From Circinella umbellata (lineage: Eukaryota > Mucoromycota > Mucoromycetes > Mucorales > Lichtheimiaceae), in assembly GCA_025093555.1 (NCBI GenBank), contig JAIWNF010000026.1, positions 124,001 to 188,000 of the forward strand: a stretch of DNA of 64,000 nucleotides, read 5' to 3'. Made by a program: the position numbers and the translations under genes. The notes under the pieces are model-generated. The model searched no databases, had not been told where the DNA came from, and was given only the letters and a program-made list of their open reading frames with translations. Every line of letters begins with the position of its first letter. The stretch's first letter is position 1. This document shows positions 24,276 to 38,073 of the stretch, one piece after another.

Positions 24276-25367
24276 AATGGTAATAGGTCAAGTAACCACG
24301 TAATAAAAGTAAATAATAAAAAGGTACAAATAGAGATCGATGTAGGATAGAAAAAGAAAAGAAAGAAAAAGAGACAGAGTATAAGAATATACAAAAGTCG
24401 TTCATGAACGTAGCTTTTTACATGCTTACTTGTATTTGCAAATATTACGTCTTTACACAGAGATCAGCAAAATTATTTAATGAAAAATTTTCGAAAGGGG
24501 TGCATGCAGTGCATTATCTTTCTTACAATGGAAACAAAAAGTTTTGAAAGCTCTCTATAAAGAGTCTGATTATACTCATTATCGAACAGAACTTTATGTT
24601 TATTTATGTAGCTTTTGACCTTTCTAGTATAAACATTTAAGGAGTCTTTATTTGTGGCTACGATGAAAGTAAACAAAGCATAACGTTAAAATAAATGATT
24701 TCTACTGTTTAAGCATACGGCGTCATTTTTTTTGTCGTGGCCATTCGTTAGTCCAACTTCAATTAAGAAAGAAGGACATCTTACATATTTAAAGTTTGAA
24801 AATAGGTTATATGGCCAGTTTGCAGATACTACCATATATATATATATATATATGTACATTAATTACGAGTATTATAGAATTACCTAGAAAGAGAAAATGC
24901 CGGCATTATTTGTTGTCAATATATTATCATGTGCAAAAAGATAAAATGCAGTTCTATGGGTAGTTATTAATAAACAACATTACGGTTATGCATGAGATTT
25001 TTTGTGGATGGATTTAGTGTTTACAATGTATGCTGATCTGCAGAATCTTCGGTATAGTGTAAGATACTATAACAAAAAAAGGCTTTGTTAAGCTGTAATG
25101 GATCTATCTCTTTGTTGTCACATGTGGAAATTCGAATTATTTATATCCTTCCATAAAGTAAATTGAAAGTTTTCAAAAATCATAGAAAAGGCAAAGAGTA
25201 ACGGCACAAAAGATTTGGGAGAGAGAGCAGCTGTAATCAATCTATATATCATAAATGAAATTGAAAAACCTTTTCACTACGTGATCAAACAAAGCTGGTA
25301 TTCGATAAAACGTGATTATAATAATATACTTTATAAGTTACACTACATTAACACACGTAAGTTATAG
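24276..25367. other. Intergenic, upstream of the ODC-like gene
   Basis: AT-rich sequence with a (TA)n run near 24836-24854. I see no gene. It ends at the TA target site of the mariner-type element. Confidence 0.55.
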
Positions 25368-25476
25368 TATTGTATTTTTCTGCAATTAAGAGACAGTCTC
25401 AGAGAAAATAAGAGAAAATTATTGGATCAATCAAGAGATAGAAAGCACTTTTCCCACTATTACGTATTAACAAAGA

Positions 25477-26800
25477 ATGGATATTGACTATGATATGAAC
25501 GAGATCTCTCTACGCGACGAAGATATTGAAGCTGTACCCGAGATTATTGTCAGTGTAACGTCGATGATGAGAAAGAAGTGGGAGTATAACATCACTGCAT
25601 CAGCCATGGAGTTAGATGAAGATGTGACGATGGAGCTGAAGGAAGGGAACGAGGGTGATGAGCCCAGTAATAGCTCGGACGAGGAGGAAAATGAAGCTGA
25701 TGGGCAGAGTAGTGAGAGTGATTTGAAAGAAGAGAAGCCTCTCAGAGACCTGACTGAAAAAAAAGACGACGCTAGCAATGCTAGACGTGTATACACTCAG
25801 CAGGATATCAACAAGCTTATTGCTCTGTTAGTTGAACAGGTACCTATAAAGGATGCAGCTTTAAAGACAGGAATAAATGAAAAATCAGCCTACCGTTTCA
25901 AATTGCAGTGGCAGAAAACTGGAGAGGTACCTCAACAGAAGAAAAGAGGACGCAGAATGGGAATTGTCTCTGAGCTTACTGAGAAGCACTCGAAGTTTAT
26001 TATCGACCTTGTTGATGAGCGTTCAACTACAACTGTAGCTGGAATACACGAGTTGTTGATCATAGAGTTTCCAAGTCTCTCTGCAAGCCATCCGCAGTAT
26101 ACAGACATCTTAGGACCAGCTGTGCACTATCTATGAAGAAGTTGGAGAAGATTTCAGTTGCTAGAAACTCAGAAGAAACTTTGGAGAAGAGAAAGGAGAC
26201 CATCCTTGAATAGCTAGCTGATAGAGAAATGGACTTTGAGAACAATTGCATATTTTTGGATGAAGCAGGATTCAATCTTCACATGACACGCACTTGTGGC
26301 TGGTCTAAGAAGGGGCACCTGCTAAGACAACTGTCCCTACTTCAAAAGGCATTACAATAACCATCCTTGGTGCCATCTCAAGTGCCGGCGTTATTGATAA
26401 AGTTGTTACAACAACAGCCAAAGTTGGAACAAGGGCCGAGCATTATCTAAATTACTTGAGTAATGGGACGGATGTTCTTGACCGAAACAATATGAGGGGC
26501 TTTTACTTGGTAATGGACAATGCTCCCATACATAAGCCAGCTACAGTAAGAAATTTGATAGAAAGCAGAGGCTATAGGTGTGCATATCTTCCACCATACT
26601 CACCATTCCTAAACCCAATTGAGCTATTCTGGTCAAAGGTGAAGTATGGTCTCAAAAGAAAACCTTTCGAAACTGGTGAGACACTCACACCCAGAATCAT
26701 GGATGCCTGCTCCAAGATAACCAAGAAAGACTGCCAAGGCTGGATCCACCATTCCCTCGGAATCTTTGAAAAGTGCTTAGCCCTGGAGAAAAACTTATAA
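25477..26800 (+). pseudogene. Inactivated DD34E-type transposase
   Basis: The first frame (25477-26136) has an acidic N-terminal extension, then a helix-turn-helix region (TQQDINKLIALLVEQVPIK, KRGRRMGIVSELTEKH). The catalytic half continues in other frames: LDEAGFNLHMTR (first Asp), VMDNAPIHKP (second Asp) and PPYSPFLNPIELFWSKVK (Glu), in the IS630/Tc1-mariner arrangement. I see a frameshift near 26075-26100, an in-frame TAG near 26209 and another frameshift near 26310-26325. The last frame runs to 26800. The copy cannot encode a full transposase. Confidence 0.88.
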
Positions 26801-26842
26801 TGAGATTAAAGCATAAATAAGCATTCTACTAATTGCCCCTTT

Positions 26843-26960
26843 TTTTTCTCTTAATTTTTCCTGAGTTTTTCTCTTATTTTATTGTTCAGTTTTCTCTTAA
26901 TTGATCTAAAATTTCCCTTATTTTATCTAATAATTTTCTCTTATTTTCTCTGAGACTGTC
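26843..26960 (+). repeat. Subterminal TTTTCTCTTA repeats at the right end of the transposon
   Basis: About five copies of TTTTCTCTTA or one-base variants lie within ~115 bp inside the right terminal repeat. The left end has only the TIR copy and a weaker AATCAAGAGATAG. Such arrays are often transposase-binding sites; that role is inference. Confidence 0.55.
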
Positions 26961-26980
26961 TCTTGCTGAAAAATACAATA

Positions 26981-28121
26981 GTAAAAAAACTGTTGTTATG
27001 CCCAGTCATCAAATACGTAGTAGTAGCTGGCTTTTTTGATTTAAAATAAATTATAGCCTCCCTGTATGAATATTTATTGATAGTACACTTACTACATTAT
27101 GCAAGATAACAAAAATAAGATAGTACTACATAAAGTGTAGTTTTTCGACAAATGCGGGTTATCATTTACTTAATATATACCTGTATTTATGTTTAATATG
27201 GTACTTGTTGAGTTTAATCAATATATATTTAGTTTAATAATACGTACTTCAATTGAGACTAGTGGCAGAAATTTGTTACAAGATTATTTCTTGATAATTA
27301 TTTACAGTACTATCCTTGCTACTATTACTACTTCTGCTGTCCTCAAAAAGTATTTGGGTACGTAGTTTTCTTTCGCATTTTAATGCAATAGATTTATCAT
27401 AAGTCACACCAGTGTTTTAATTAGGTTAAATAAATACTAATGTAATTGTCGCTGATCACTAATTTTATTAACAAAAATCACAAGTGCTGCTACATATAAG
27501 ATGTCACACTCATTTATCAACAGGGTGAAATATAAAAAAAGGGAATCTTATTGGTTATAACGAGAAATTAATTAAGATATCTTCAACGGCATAAATAAAG
27601 ACAAAGATGACAAGGTATATCTCATCGTTATACCCAACCAGCGAATTTTTTTTTATGTATGTATAGTTAAGATATCGGACGTATTAATCTAATGAAATTA
27701 TTAACGAATGAGGTAGCCGAAAAAAAGAGTGCGGGGAGGCGGAAGAAAATTGAAGTGGTTACTTCAGAATGAAAATTAAAAACTAGAGGGTTGAGAAAAA
27801 ACATAATAACAACTATAATGATAAGCCCTAAATGGTTGTTTTATCTATATTATATTTCTTTAGTAAAAAAAGATGCCTTTTGTGTTATGACAAAATTAAT
27901 TCATGCAGCTTGTCAGTCCAAGCCTTGAAATGAAAGGAAACCGCGTCACGAAAATTACTAATTTTGGCATACAGCACTCAGGGAGAGAAGATATTATACA
28001 CAGAGAGCGAGAGAAGAAAGAGATTAGCGGGGGGAAATATTTCCCAACCAGCGAATTTGTATATTTTAACTTTTAGCTCTTTTTTTTTTTTCCTTTTAAA
28101 ACAACTCGAGAAAAAAAAGTT
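26981..28121. other. Intergenic upstream of UTP22
   Basis: AT-rich, with no coding sequence that I can support. T and A runs precede the UTP22 start at 28122. Confidence 0.55.
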
Positions 28122-31100
28122 ATGGCAGCAAAACGTAAAGTGAATCGCTCGACACCAGCTAATGCTGTTGCAACCAAAAAGGTGATTTTTTTTACTATGC
28201 GTATGCATAAATAAACAATGAATGGCAAGGGGAAATGATAAACTTATGCTTTGCCAAATTTTTATTCTGTTCCCTAGGCAAAGGTCGAGGAAATAAAATC
28301 CACAACAACGATCGATGAGATCGAAGACGACGATCAAGATCTTATGACCACTTCTGCTAATTATATGGACGATGACGACGAAGAAGGGGATTGGGAATCA
28401 CAATCTGACGAAGACGGTTCTGACGAAGAAGAAGGAGAAGGTGGCGAATCCAAAACAAATAAGAAACGAAAAACCGACAATGAAGTAGATAATGTTACTG
28501 GTGGTGAATTAGAAGGCTTAAAAGAAACTGCTGAACTTTATAAATCGAATATCTTTAAATTGGAGGTGAGAAAATGTTTTTAATTTATTGAGCGTGTGTG
28601 CGCTGTATGATATACATGGATGGTTAACTTCTATATAATCTTCTTTTAGATTGATGAGCTTTTACAAGAAGTTAATGTCAATTATGATAAACATAAGACA
28701 CTATTGAATGCTCTTAAACAACTAAAGTCAGTCTTTGAGAATATACCAGAAGGAAAAGAAGAACTTGTAAGTATATATATACATATTAATTATATGGCAA
28801 AAAAAAAAATCAGAAAACTATACATTTTGCTAACCTGAATGATATTATAAATGTATAGGTCAAAGATTACATCAAAAACTTCAAGAAAAAACAAAAGATT
28901 GTAGCACCTATCCTTCAATCACCTCCTCCTGAAGATGCTTTATACAAGTTTAAGTTTGAAAAACCATCATCGATCCAAGTTGTTGGAAGTTATGCATTGA
29001 AAACAATTACAAAATTGAAACGTGCATTCAATGTGGATGTTGCTGTTCAAATGCCATCGGTAAATAAGAATTTTATATCAAAGATTTTTTTTTCAATACG
29101 ATTATTAATATTTGATTATATAGAGTATCTTCCAAGAAAAGGATTATACCAATAACCGTTATTTCTATAAACGTGCATGTTACTTGGCAACATTAGCTCA
29201 TGCTATTCAAAAATCGAAAAAGAACTTTAATATTGAATTCAGTACATTTAATGGAGATGCTCATCGTCCTATTCTTATTGTTAAACCTACTGGTGGTAAG
29301 AACAATTATTTTATATATTCTCTGGTTGTCATTAAAAAAATGCTCTTTATTTAATTCACTGTTTCATTTTTTTAATTTACTTTTTTAGACAAGAGCGATG
29401 TCGATTTTTCAAAAACAAGATGTATTATTCGTATTATTCCAACTATTGCTCAAGATGTTTTCCCACCTTATCGACTTGCACCTAATCGAAACAACATTCG
29501 TCATAACAGTGATAATTCAGTAGCAACAACAACATCTACACCTCAATATAATGCATCTATTTTAATGGATACATCTCTTTCACCCAGTTTGGCATTTTTA
29601 TATGAACATAGCAAGAATTGTGCTGGCTTCAAGGACGCTATTATGTTGGGTCGAGTATGGCTTTATCAACGCGAATTAGAATCCAATCGTACAGGTTCTG
29701 GATTTAGTGCATTTTTATTTGCCATGTTGATGGGTTATTTGTTACAAGGAGGTCTTCCACAAGGTGGTCGTAAATTATCAACGGGTCATAGTTCATACCA
29801 ATTATTAAGAGGAACTATTGACTTTTTAAGTACACATGATTTTGAAAAGGAACCTGTCATGATTGGTGAATATGATCATCCTGATGTAAGTTTTTGTATT
29901 CATTTATAAATCTCTTTCCTTTCTTCGGTCCCCCGATAATTGCTGTAAAAAAAGAGAAGCTAATTTGAATTTATTTTTCTTATTTAGTTTGCTGTTGATC
30001 ATTTCCGAGAAAATTATCAAATTTCTATCGTTGATCCTACAGGTACTGTCAACCTGGCCGCTCATCTGACCCCATCTGGACTTGCCCAAGTTCAATATGA
30101 GGCAAAACTCGCTATGGCATCATTTAATGATACAGTAGATCGATTCGACACTCTTTTCTTGCGTAATGTCAATGATATTAAAGCAAGATTTGATAATGCT
30201 TTTACAATTCCTGTTCCAAACAAAGAATCTGCTCATACAACTTACACTGAATTGGCCCAATCTGAATGTCCTATTTTGGTTGATCATTTTGCTAAATCTG
30301 TATCCAATGTATTACAACGTGGTTTAACGAATCGTGTAGACTTAGTTGCTGTTCAATATGATGCTGATCTTTCATGGCCTATCAACAGTACCATTTCGTC
30401 CTTTGCCTCGCATATCAAAGTGGGTCTCGTTTTGAACCCTGATAACTCTCCTCGTCTTGTGGATCAAGGTCCTGATGCGCAACAAAAAGAAGCATGTGAA
30501 TCCTTCCGTCAATTCTGGGGTGACAAAGCTGAATTACGTCGTTTCAAGGATGGTAGTATTGTCGAAAGTGTTGTTTGGGAAACCCAAGGCTATGAAAATC
30601 GTACATTGATTGTCAAGAGTATTGTTCAATATTTATTGCAACATCATTTTGAATTGGAACCTGGATTAATTTGGACAGGGCAACAAGTATATCCTTATTT
30701 ACATTTATCGAAACATGTTCCTGCCAACTTGTTTAGTCGTCAATTAGATGTGAGCGGATTCCAACCTGTCATGACCGCCTATACTCAGTTTGCTAAACAG
30801 TTACGTGATGTGGATACTAGTTTACCTATCTTGATCAATAATATATATCCTGCTTCTTCTGGATTACGATATACTTCCGCATGCGTTCCACATCCCATGG
30901 ATTTTGATCATGTTGCCAGTCATTATCCGGTCACTGCTCGCTATATAGATGCCATGGATGTCATTGTTCAATTGGAACGATCCACCAAATGGCCTGATGA
31001 TCTTGCCGCATTACAAAAAGTCAAATATGCATTCTATTTAAAGATTGCCAACGAATTAAAGAATCGAGTGGGTGTTGAAGCACATGTTGTAGCACCTCAT

Positions 31101-32598
31101 ACAGATGTACAAAACGATAATGAAAACAAATTACTGAAACAAGGTTATATCGATGTTTACTATTATGGATATATTTTCCGATGTCATTTACATGTACCTC
31201 AAGAAAGTGATGCATTGAAAAACACCATCAACGATAAAAAGAGTAACGACACTAAGAAAAAGACACAAGCTCAAGAAGCATTGAAAGCACATGAATATCT
31301 TTTCCATCATCAACAACGTCATACTTATTATGTTCAAGCCATGTGTGTTAAGTATCCTGCTTATTCAGCCACTGTTCGATTAATGAAACGTTGGTTCGGT
31401 GCTCATTTGTTGTCATTACAAATATCTGAAGAATTGATTGAGTTAATATGTGCTCATGTCTTTTTGGAATCTCATCCATGGCAACCTCCTGTGAATGCAT
31501 TAACGGGTATGACCCGAGTTTTGGAATTATTGGCTACATGGGATTGGCAGAAGGGACCTCTTGTGGTTGATATTGAAGGAGAAATGACAGTATTGGATCG
31601 AGATACAATTTCACAACGATTTGCCAAAAAGAAGAGTTATATTACCATGGTGGTTGCTACAGCTAAAGATTTGGATGGAACAAGATGGTCAAGTCCTAGA
31701 CCCAACAAGGCTGTAGCTGCAAGAGTACAAATGTTAGCAAAGGCATCCGTAGCTACATTAGATAAAACAATTCAATCAGGTCAAATAAAAAATATCAAGG
31801 TAAGAAAGAAACAAACAAACAAAAAAAAAAGAGAAAAGATCCAGTATATCAATTTATTTTTATTCGTTGCTCTTGAAAGTTTTTAACACATTTTTTCTTT
31901 TGTATAATAGAGCTTATTTGTTACCCCAATGCAAGATTATCACGCAGTAATTCAATTGAAAGCAAGCCGATGTACTCGATATTATCAAAATTCACGACCT
32001 CAACAATCACTTTTGGAATTAAATGAAGAGGAAGCCGATATTTTGGGTGATACTGTTTATGCTAAATTTGATCCCGTCACTGAATATATCAAAGAACTTG
32101 AGGTAAAAAATAAATCAAAATTAGGGAGTGTTGAAGGATGAGGGTGAGGATTGAGAAAAAAAGGGGTTACTCGGGATGATGGATAATATACAGAAAGAAA
32201 CCAAAAAAAATTGACATTTTTTCTTTATGATTAAAATTTGTGTTAGCGTATCTATGGTGATGTAATTTTACTTTTCCATGATAAATTCGGTGGTGATAAA
32301 ATTGGTATTGTTTGGAATCCAACAACAGCTGTACCAAAGCAATGGAAGGTCAATGTTGGATATAATAGTGTACCTGTTGATATGAACAAAGATGGATTTT
32401 TGGTAAGTTTATATATATACCTTTGGATATATAATCGTTGAATTTTATTAATAACCTTTTTTTTTTATTCTTAATTTAAAGGAACCTGCCAAGGGTAAAA
32501 GTGAAATATCCAATTTAGTAAAACCAAACTTTGCAGCCATATTACGTGAAATGGAACGTTTAGGTCATGGTATCATAGAAAGCATTAATCAATCATAA
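28122..32598 (+). CDS. UTP22: U3 snoRNP protein UTP22 / NOL6 (Nrap)
   Basis: Small-subunit processome component needed for 18S pre-rRNA processing in the nucleolus. Exons: 28122-28181, 28278-28565, 28650-28766, 28859-29059, 29124-29295, 29389-29885, 29988-31799, 31911-32102, 32247-32402, 32482-32598; 1203 aa, the usual family length. The N-terminus is acidic (DDDDEEGDWESQSDEDGSDE) with KKRK. Nrap-domain signatures: VVGSYALKT, VDVAVQMPS, YFYKRACYLATLAHAI, FKDAIMLGRVWLYQREL, FSAFLFAMLMGYLLQGG, RRFKDGSIVESVVWE, VRLMKRWFGAHLLS and FLESHPWQPP. Nrap repeats derive from inactive nucleotidyltransferase/OAS1-like modules. Every exon phase closes. Confidence 0.95.
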
Positions 32599-32917
32599 TA
32601 GAAAAACCCCACAATACAATACAAATCATTTATTCATTATTCATTATCATTATTAAAAGTATTTAATACAGTTTTATTTTATTTTTACCCTGGACCTGAT
32701 TTTTTTTTCATAACCAGTCAATCAAAAAAAAAGGGACTAAACCCGAAAAATAATTAGGTTGACTACTGTTTTTTTTTCTGTCAATTGTATATAATATAAA
32801 AAGTGGGCCCTGGTAACACAACATCATATATGTATATAAGTGTATATATGTATATATAGCTCTCTTCCTTCCTTTTTTTTTTTTTTTTTTTTCTTTTCTA
32901 ATATAATATAAAACTTA
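32599..32917. other. Intergenic, UTP22 terminator and FHIP-like promoter
   Basis: 319 bp of AT-rich sequence with a long T run (about 32872-32892) shortly before the FHIP-like start. Both flanking genes are on the plus strand. Nothing else is seen. Confidence 0.5.
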
Positions 32918-35900
32918 ATGGACTATTTTGCCAAATTTAAAAAGAGAATTGTGGCTCCAAGGCAACAGCCGACAACGGCTATGCAACTAGCTAAATTCCA
33001 TAAATGTTGGGATTATGTTCATGTAAATTACTACTCTCTTCTCTCTTTATGATTTTTTTTTTTTTCAATCCGGGGGTGTAAAAATAACGAGATGCAAATA
33101 TTATAACTATTTTATGCATGTTACAATAATGACAGTAATCAAAGAAATAACACAAAAGTTACGAATAAACAAACAAACTATAAATATATATATATATATA
33201 TTTATTAGAATATTCTAATGGTTGAAGATCGTAAAACCAATGTACACATTCAACAAACCGAGATCCCGAATCGATTACGACAAATGATGGACATGTTGGT
33301 AGATGAAGAAGCACGACAAGAAGATAATACTACTGGTGTATGTATGGAATATTTCTTAAAGAATGGTATTTTACAATATCTAGTGAATGTATCCGAGAAA
33401 TCGGATAACCCTGTCGGTATTCGTGGAGAAGCCATTCGAACCATTGCCAACATGGTTGATCTTCTTGATGATAGGTTTTTAGTTCATAATGCAGTTCATA
33501 AACCTACCATCAAACTATTACGATTTTGTGTTATTGATGAACGACAAAGTGATTTATATCATGAAGATTTGGTGGATCTAATGTATATTATTTGTTCCAA
33601 GATCCATGGATTCCCCGCATTATTGAATATTTTCTTTCATGATAAACAATGGTTAACAACTCCTCAAAAACATCATCATCATCATACACCAGTAAAGCTT
33701 GTGGATAGTAATAATAGTAATAATAACACCAATGGTAACAGTAACGTTAATGGTGCAACGCCTTCATTACAACAAAGATTACCACCTGCCAAAAAACCCG
33801 AATACGAATTCTTATTATTCACTTATTTATTACGATTCGTCCATCGCGAAGGTCGAACAGGTGACTTTGCACGAACAGGATTATTATTCATTATGGAAAT
33901 GGCAACACATCAATTAGGTGATTTTATTATTGAATCTGATTTTGCTACTATCATGGCTGCTGGATTAGGTGCTCTTTACTCTCAATTGCCACGTAAACTC
34001 ATGGTCAAGGATGAAGCGCAACTCAATAGTAACTTGGCATCTTTTCTTATTGGACAAGATATTGTGGATCCTCGTTATTCTATGCCAGGTGTAGAGAAGT
34101 CTAGTTCTGCTGAATTCAAGTATCAATTAGATTCATTTTTAAAACTATTTGAATTTTGTCAAGATGTTTTGACCCGTTGTCCCAATGGTGATATTTCTAT
34201 GCGATTATTACAATCTATTCGAACCATTTTTTTGGAAAATATCTTGTATCCTTCCATTTTGGAATGTTCGGATATGGATGGATCTTCTGTGGCTGTGATT
34301 AGTTATATTGATTTAATATTACAAATATTACAACAAGATGATTTGGCTAATGTAGTTGTTGGGTTTTTAATGGACGAGGATGATTATATCAATAATTTAA
34401 TTCAACAACAGCAGCAACAGCAGCAGCAGCAACAACAAGAAGACGGTTCATCAACTCCTACAACAACAAAAACGTCGAATGTGCTTGCAGGAATTGAATT
34501 AGATCAATTCAAAAATTCACCTTATTTTACAGCCGCTGAGCGGTTTACACTCAAGGACTTGATTTTCAGCCGGCTTAAATCAAGTTCTCAACCTACAGTC
34601 ATTGCTACATTAAAATTGCTTAAAACGTTGATTACTCGCCATTGTCGTTATTCATTGAAATTATTATCTATTTATCCTGACAACAAACGTCCACTGGATG
34701 ATAAATCAACCATTATTTCACATCATTTACGAGAAATCGAACTTTACTTTTCATTAATTTCAGCTGTGGACCAACTCCATGCAGAAGATATAATGTCTTT
34801 TGGATATGAAGATTATTTACAAGATATTGAAAGAGTGATTGATAATGATATATGTTATCAAACAGTTACTGGTGTCACCACCCAGAATAAAGATAGCAAG
34901 AATTCAAGAACGACCAAAAGTGAGCGACGAAGGAGTTTTAAGTATGGACAACGATTTGATCAAAAGGATATCAAGGAACAAGGAAATCAAGAACAACAAA
35001 ATCAAATTCAACCTAGTCGACGCACAAAAATGTTTAAACATGGTATTCGAACCACCGATCCTTTACTTCAAATTCTACTTGGATTATTAAGTCATTTCTT
35101 TGCTCAATCACCTGAACTTAACTTGATATTAACGGGTGTTATTTCAGCATTGGCTATTTGCCCTTATCGAAGTTTGGAAGGTTGGATTGCATTCAAAGAA
35201 AGTGATCGAACCAAACCTGATGATGTACTTGTATTGGATGCTACTGATCAATTACAACGAGCCGCTCTTATCAGTGGTCATAGTGACAAGAACACTAATA
35301 ATGCTATTGGTGCCAAGGATATTTATGCGCAATTTGAAACAACAGCTGTTAATGAAGATGCAGATGATGATGATCGATCGGTAGATTATGGAGTAGAACA
35401 CAATTCAACACAAATGACTCAACCTACACAGTTTAAATCCTTTCCACCTTTTTTCACACTGTTTCGTACATTAACACAACAAGTAGATTATTATCGATCT
35501 GAAGTGGATGGATTCGATCAATTATTACACGAACGACGTAATGGATTAATGGTAGGAGATACATCAATGACATCAACTGATAGTATGAGTATGATGACAC
35601 CTTCTTCATCTACTTCTACACGATCCTCACCAATGGATGGGCGACGACCTTCAATGCGACCATCTTTATCAACTACTATTAATGGTACAGCACAAGCAGT
35701 AGCAGCAGCAGCTGTAGCAAGTGTTAGTAATGGTACTTCAACAACATCAACATCGATAACAACATCAACAGATAATAATAACAATAATAACAACAATAAT
35801 AGTATTAATAACGTCATTATGCCAACAAAATCCATGTCATCTTCTACCGTTTCTCCTCCACCACAACAAATTTTATCCAATAATCCATTATCACCTTTAG

Positions 35901-36193
35901 CTATTCATGCTCGTAAAACACAAACGATTCGTATTCAACCATTATTTCCATCAAATTTTATTAATGAAATTGAAGAGCCTATTTTGGATTTGGATGAAGA
36001 TGATGAAGATACATTTGCTCCTAAAGCAACCAATCCATCTCAACAACAACGTCGACGTATGGATAAGTCAACAGAAATTCCTTTATCTACATTATTAAAT
36101 AATGTAGTCATTTTGGAAGAAACAATCAAAGAAATAGTAGCAATTATGCAAGTAAGACGGTCTGTGGGAATTGATGTAATTCGTTATGCATAA
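32918..36193 (+). CDS. FHIP/FAM160 (FTS-Hook-interacting) family protein
   Basis: Exons 32918-33022 and 33209-36193 give 1029 aa. The N-terminal FHIP/RAI16-like helical region is clear: FHKCWDYVH, TGVCMEYFLKNGILQYLVN, PVGIRGEAIRTIANMVDLL, DLYHEDLVDLMYIICSKI and FARTGLLFIMEMATHQLG, then a conserved C-terminal half containing LLQILLGLLSHFFAQSPELN and LAICPYRSLEGW. FHIP proteins join FTS and Hook to link dynein to endosomes (shown in mammals and Aspergillus FhipA). Fungal decorations include a His run, an Asn-rich loop near residue 170, a poly-Gln tract and a Ser/Thr/Asn-rich linker before the final LATIPLSTLL-like helix (here EIPLSTLLNNVVILEE). The start was chosen by the join to WDYVH, a motif at the family's N-terminus. 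Confidence 0.87.
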
Positions 36194-37031
36194 TTTAATT
36201 TTTCATATATTTCATATACTTTTTGTTTTCTTCCATTCTATCTCTCTTTCTCCTTTGTTTGTCGCCTATTCATCCCTTTTTTCATCATTGTCGTTATATA
36301 TATATATATATATATAGATAATAATAATACAATAGTCAGAAACTCATTATATCATTTTTATTATTATTATTATTATCATATATATATATACTTATACTTA
36401 TTATTATGTATTACTATTAATTATATTGAAAAATCATCAATTATAATATAAATACCAAAAGAAACTGATTTAAAAGAAAACAAAAACCCTCCCTCTTTTT
36501 TTTGTCTCCTCTTTTTTTTTTCTTTTCTACAACTGAATTACTTAACGTACTGAAAAAAAAGGAAGTGGCAAATAATAATGACAGGTTATTATTGTTCAAT
36601 TATTTCTTTATTAATCTCTTTATACTATAATTTTTCTTTTTTTATATAAAATTTTAATATAAACAAAAAACTCAAAAAAGATAAAATATAATGTTTTCTG
36701 CAGTGGTTTTTAGAATCACACGAACACTTATATAAAATTAAGCATTATTTATAATTATGGTGTGGTATGTGTTTGGTATAAGTTTTATGGTGTACATAAT
36801 ACTTTGCATGTCACTTAAGGAGGATTATGCATTTATCAACCCCTCCCCACCCCCCAAAAATATTTTTTTATGTTGTGTGGGAAAAAAGGTTCCAATCTAA
36901 CTAACCATCACCCCTTCCTTCTTCTCTTCTCTTACTTTTTGTTCTTAAAACCAATTCTAACATATATATAATTATTTCTTTTTTCTTCTTATTTTTTATA
37001 TACACATATAACTTCATATTATTATTAAATC
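36194..37031. other. Intergenic, low complexity
   Basis: Contains (TA)n at about 36297-36316, (ATT)n at 36358-36376 and mixed AT microsatellites, with C-rich runs near 36840-36860. No gene is supported. Confidence 0.55.
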
Positions 37032-38042
37032 ATGTTTTTCTTTAAGAAGAAAAAAGCTGAAGGAAAGAGTGAAAAGACTAAAAGCACGTTTCCAACACTT
37101 CCAACTACCCGGGTGATTAGTGAAAGAATACTCGGAACTGCAGTGGATAAAACTAATATCGTTATTAATGGTAATAAGACAACAGCTACAGCAATGACAA
37201 TTACCTCAGATACTATTACCATGCCTCCTGATAGTGCTATTGATGGATGTGGTATATCATCACCAAGGTATACAATATAAAAATCAATCTCACTAAAAAT
37301 ATTTTATTAGTTCTTTAAAGTCATATTCTTTTTTACTCTCTATATACTGAAATACTCTCTGGATTAAGCTATAGTAGTATTAAGGAACCAAGTTTAGACG
37401 AGGAATCTTCTGATTTCAAAGAACTTCTACAACACCATCACCAACAACAACAACCATTTTGTTTATTAACAAAAGAAAGGTTGACAATAACGAATAACAC
37501 TAATAATAATAGTAACCGAAATTCATTATCATCTCTGGAAGGCAGCAACAACAATAAAAACTATCTTATTGAAAATCAAAAACATAAAAATGATAAAAAC
37601 GAAAATATAATCATTGTATCTGAAGAAAAGAAGGAGGAGGAGAAGAAAGAGAAAGACATATTGTTGACAACTCAACAACAACAGGGGCAACAAGACGAAA
37701 AGGAATACATTGCAAAAAGTAATAATGAACGAAAACAACAAAAAACTTGTGTTGAACAAGAAGAAGAAAGTTGGGGGATATCAAAGGAGCATAGTTCATT
37801 ACCAAATTTACGATTGAACCATTTTGATCATCATCAACAGCCACAAGACCCCTTTTCAAATAATCATCATTCATCTCAGCAAAAAAAAGAAAAAGATGAT
37901 TCATTTGAAAGAAATAATTCTTTAAACAAAACAAGTTTGAGGTCTGATTTTATCACTAGTGCTAATAATAGTAGTGCTAGTAAAACTAGTAGTGATGGAA
38001 ATAGTGGTAAAAACGAATTACTCAATATGGAAGTAGATATCT

Positions 38043-38073
<31 letters not shown>

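Larger units (their letters stand above)
25370..26978 (+). mobile_element. Tc1/mariner-superfamily DNA transposon with TIRs and TA duplication
   Basis: 1609-bp element. The left end (TTGTATTTTTC..) and right end (..GAAAAATACAA) are inverted, and the similarity extends about 55 bp inward, including GAGACAGTCTCAGAGAAAA followed by TAAGAGAAAATTATT. TA dinucleotides at 25368-25369 and 26979-26980 are the expected target duplication. The interior carries a broken DDE transposase and is much GC-richer than the flanks. The near-identical TIRs suggest the insertion is not ancient, although the transposase is dead. Confidence 0.9.

Noticed and set aside
24473..24676. 67-codon minus-strand frame upstream of the ODC-like gene
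   Set aside because: No conserved features and composition identical to surrounding non-coding sequence.
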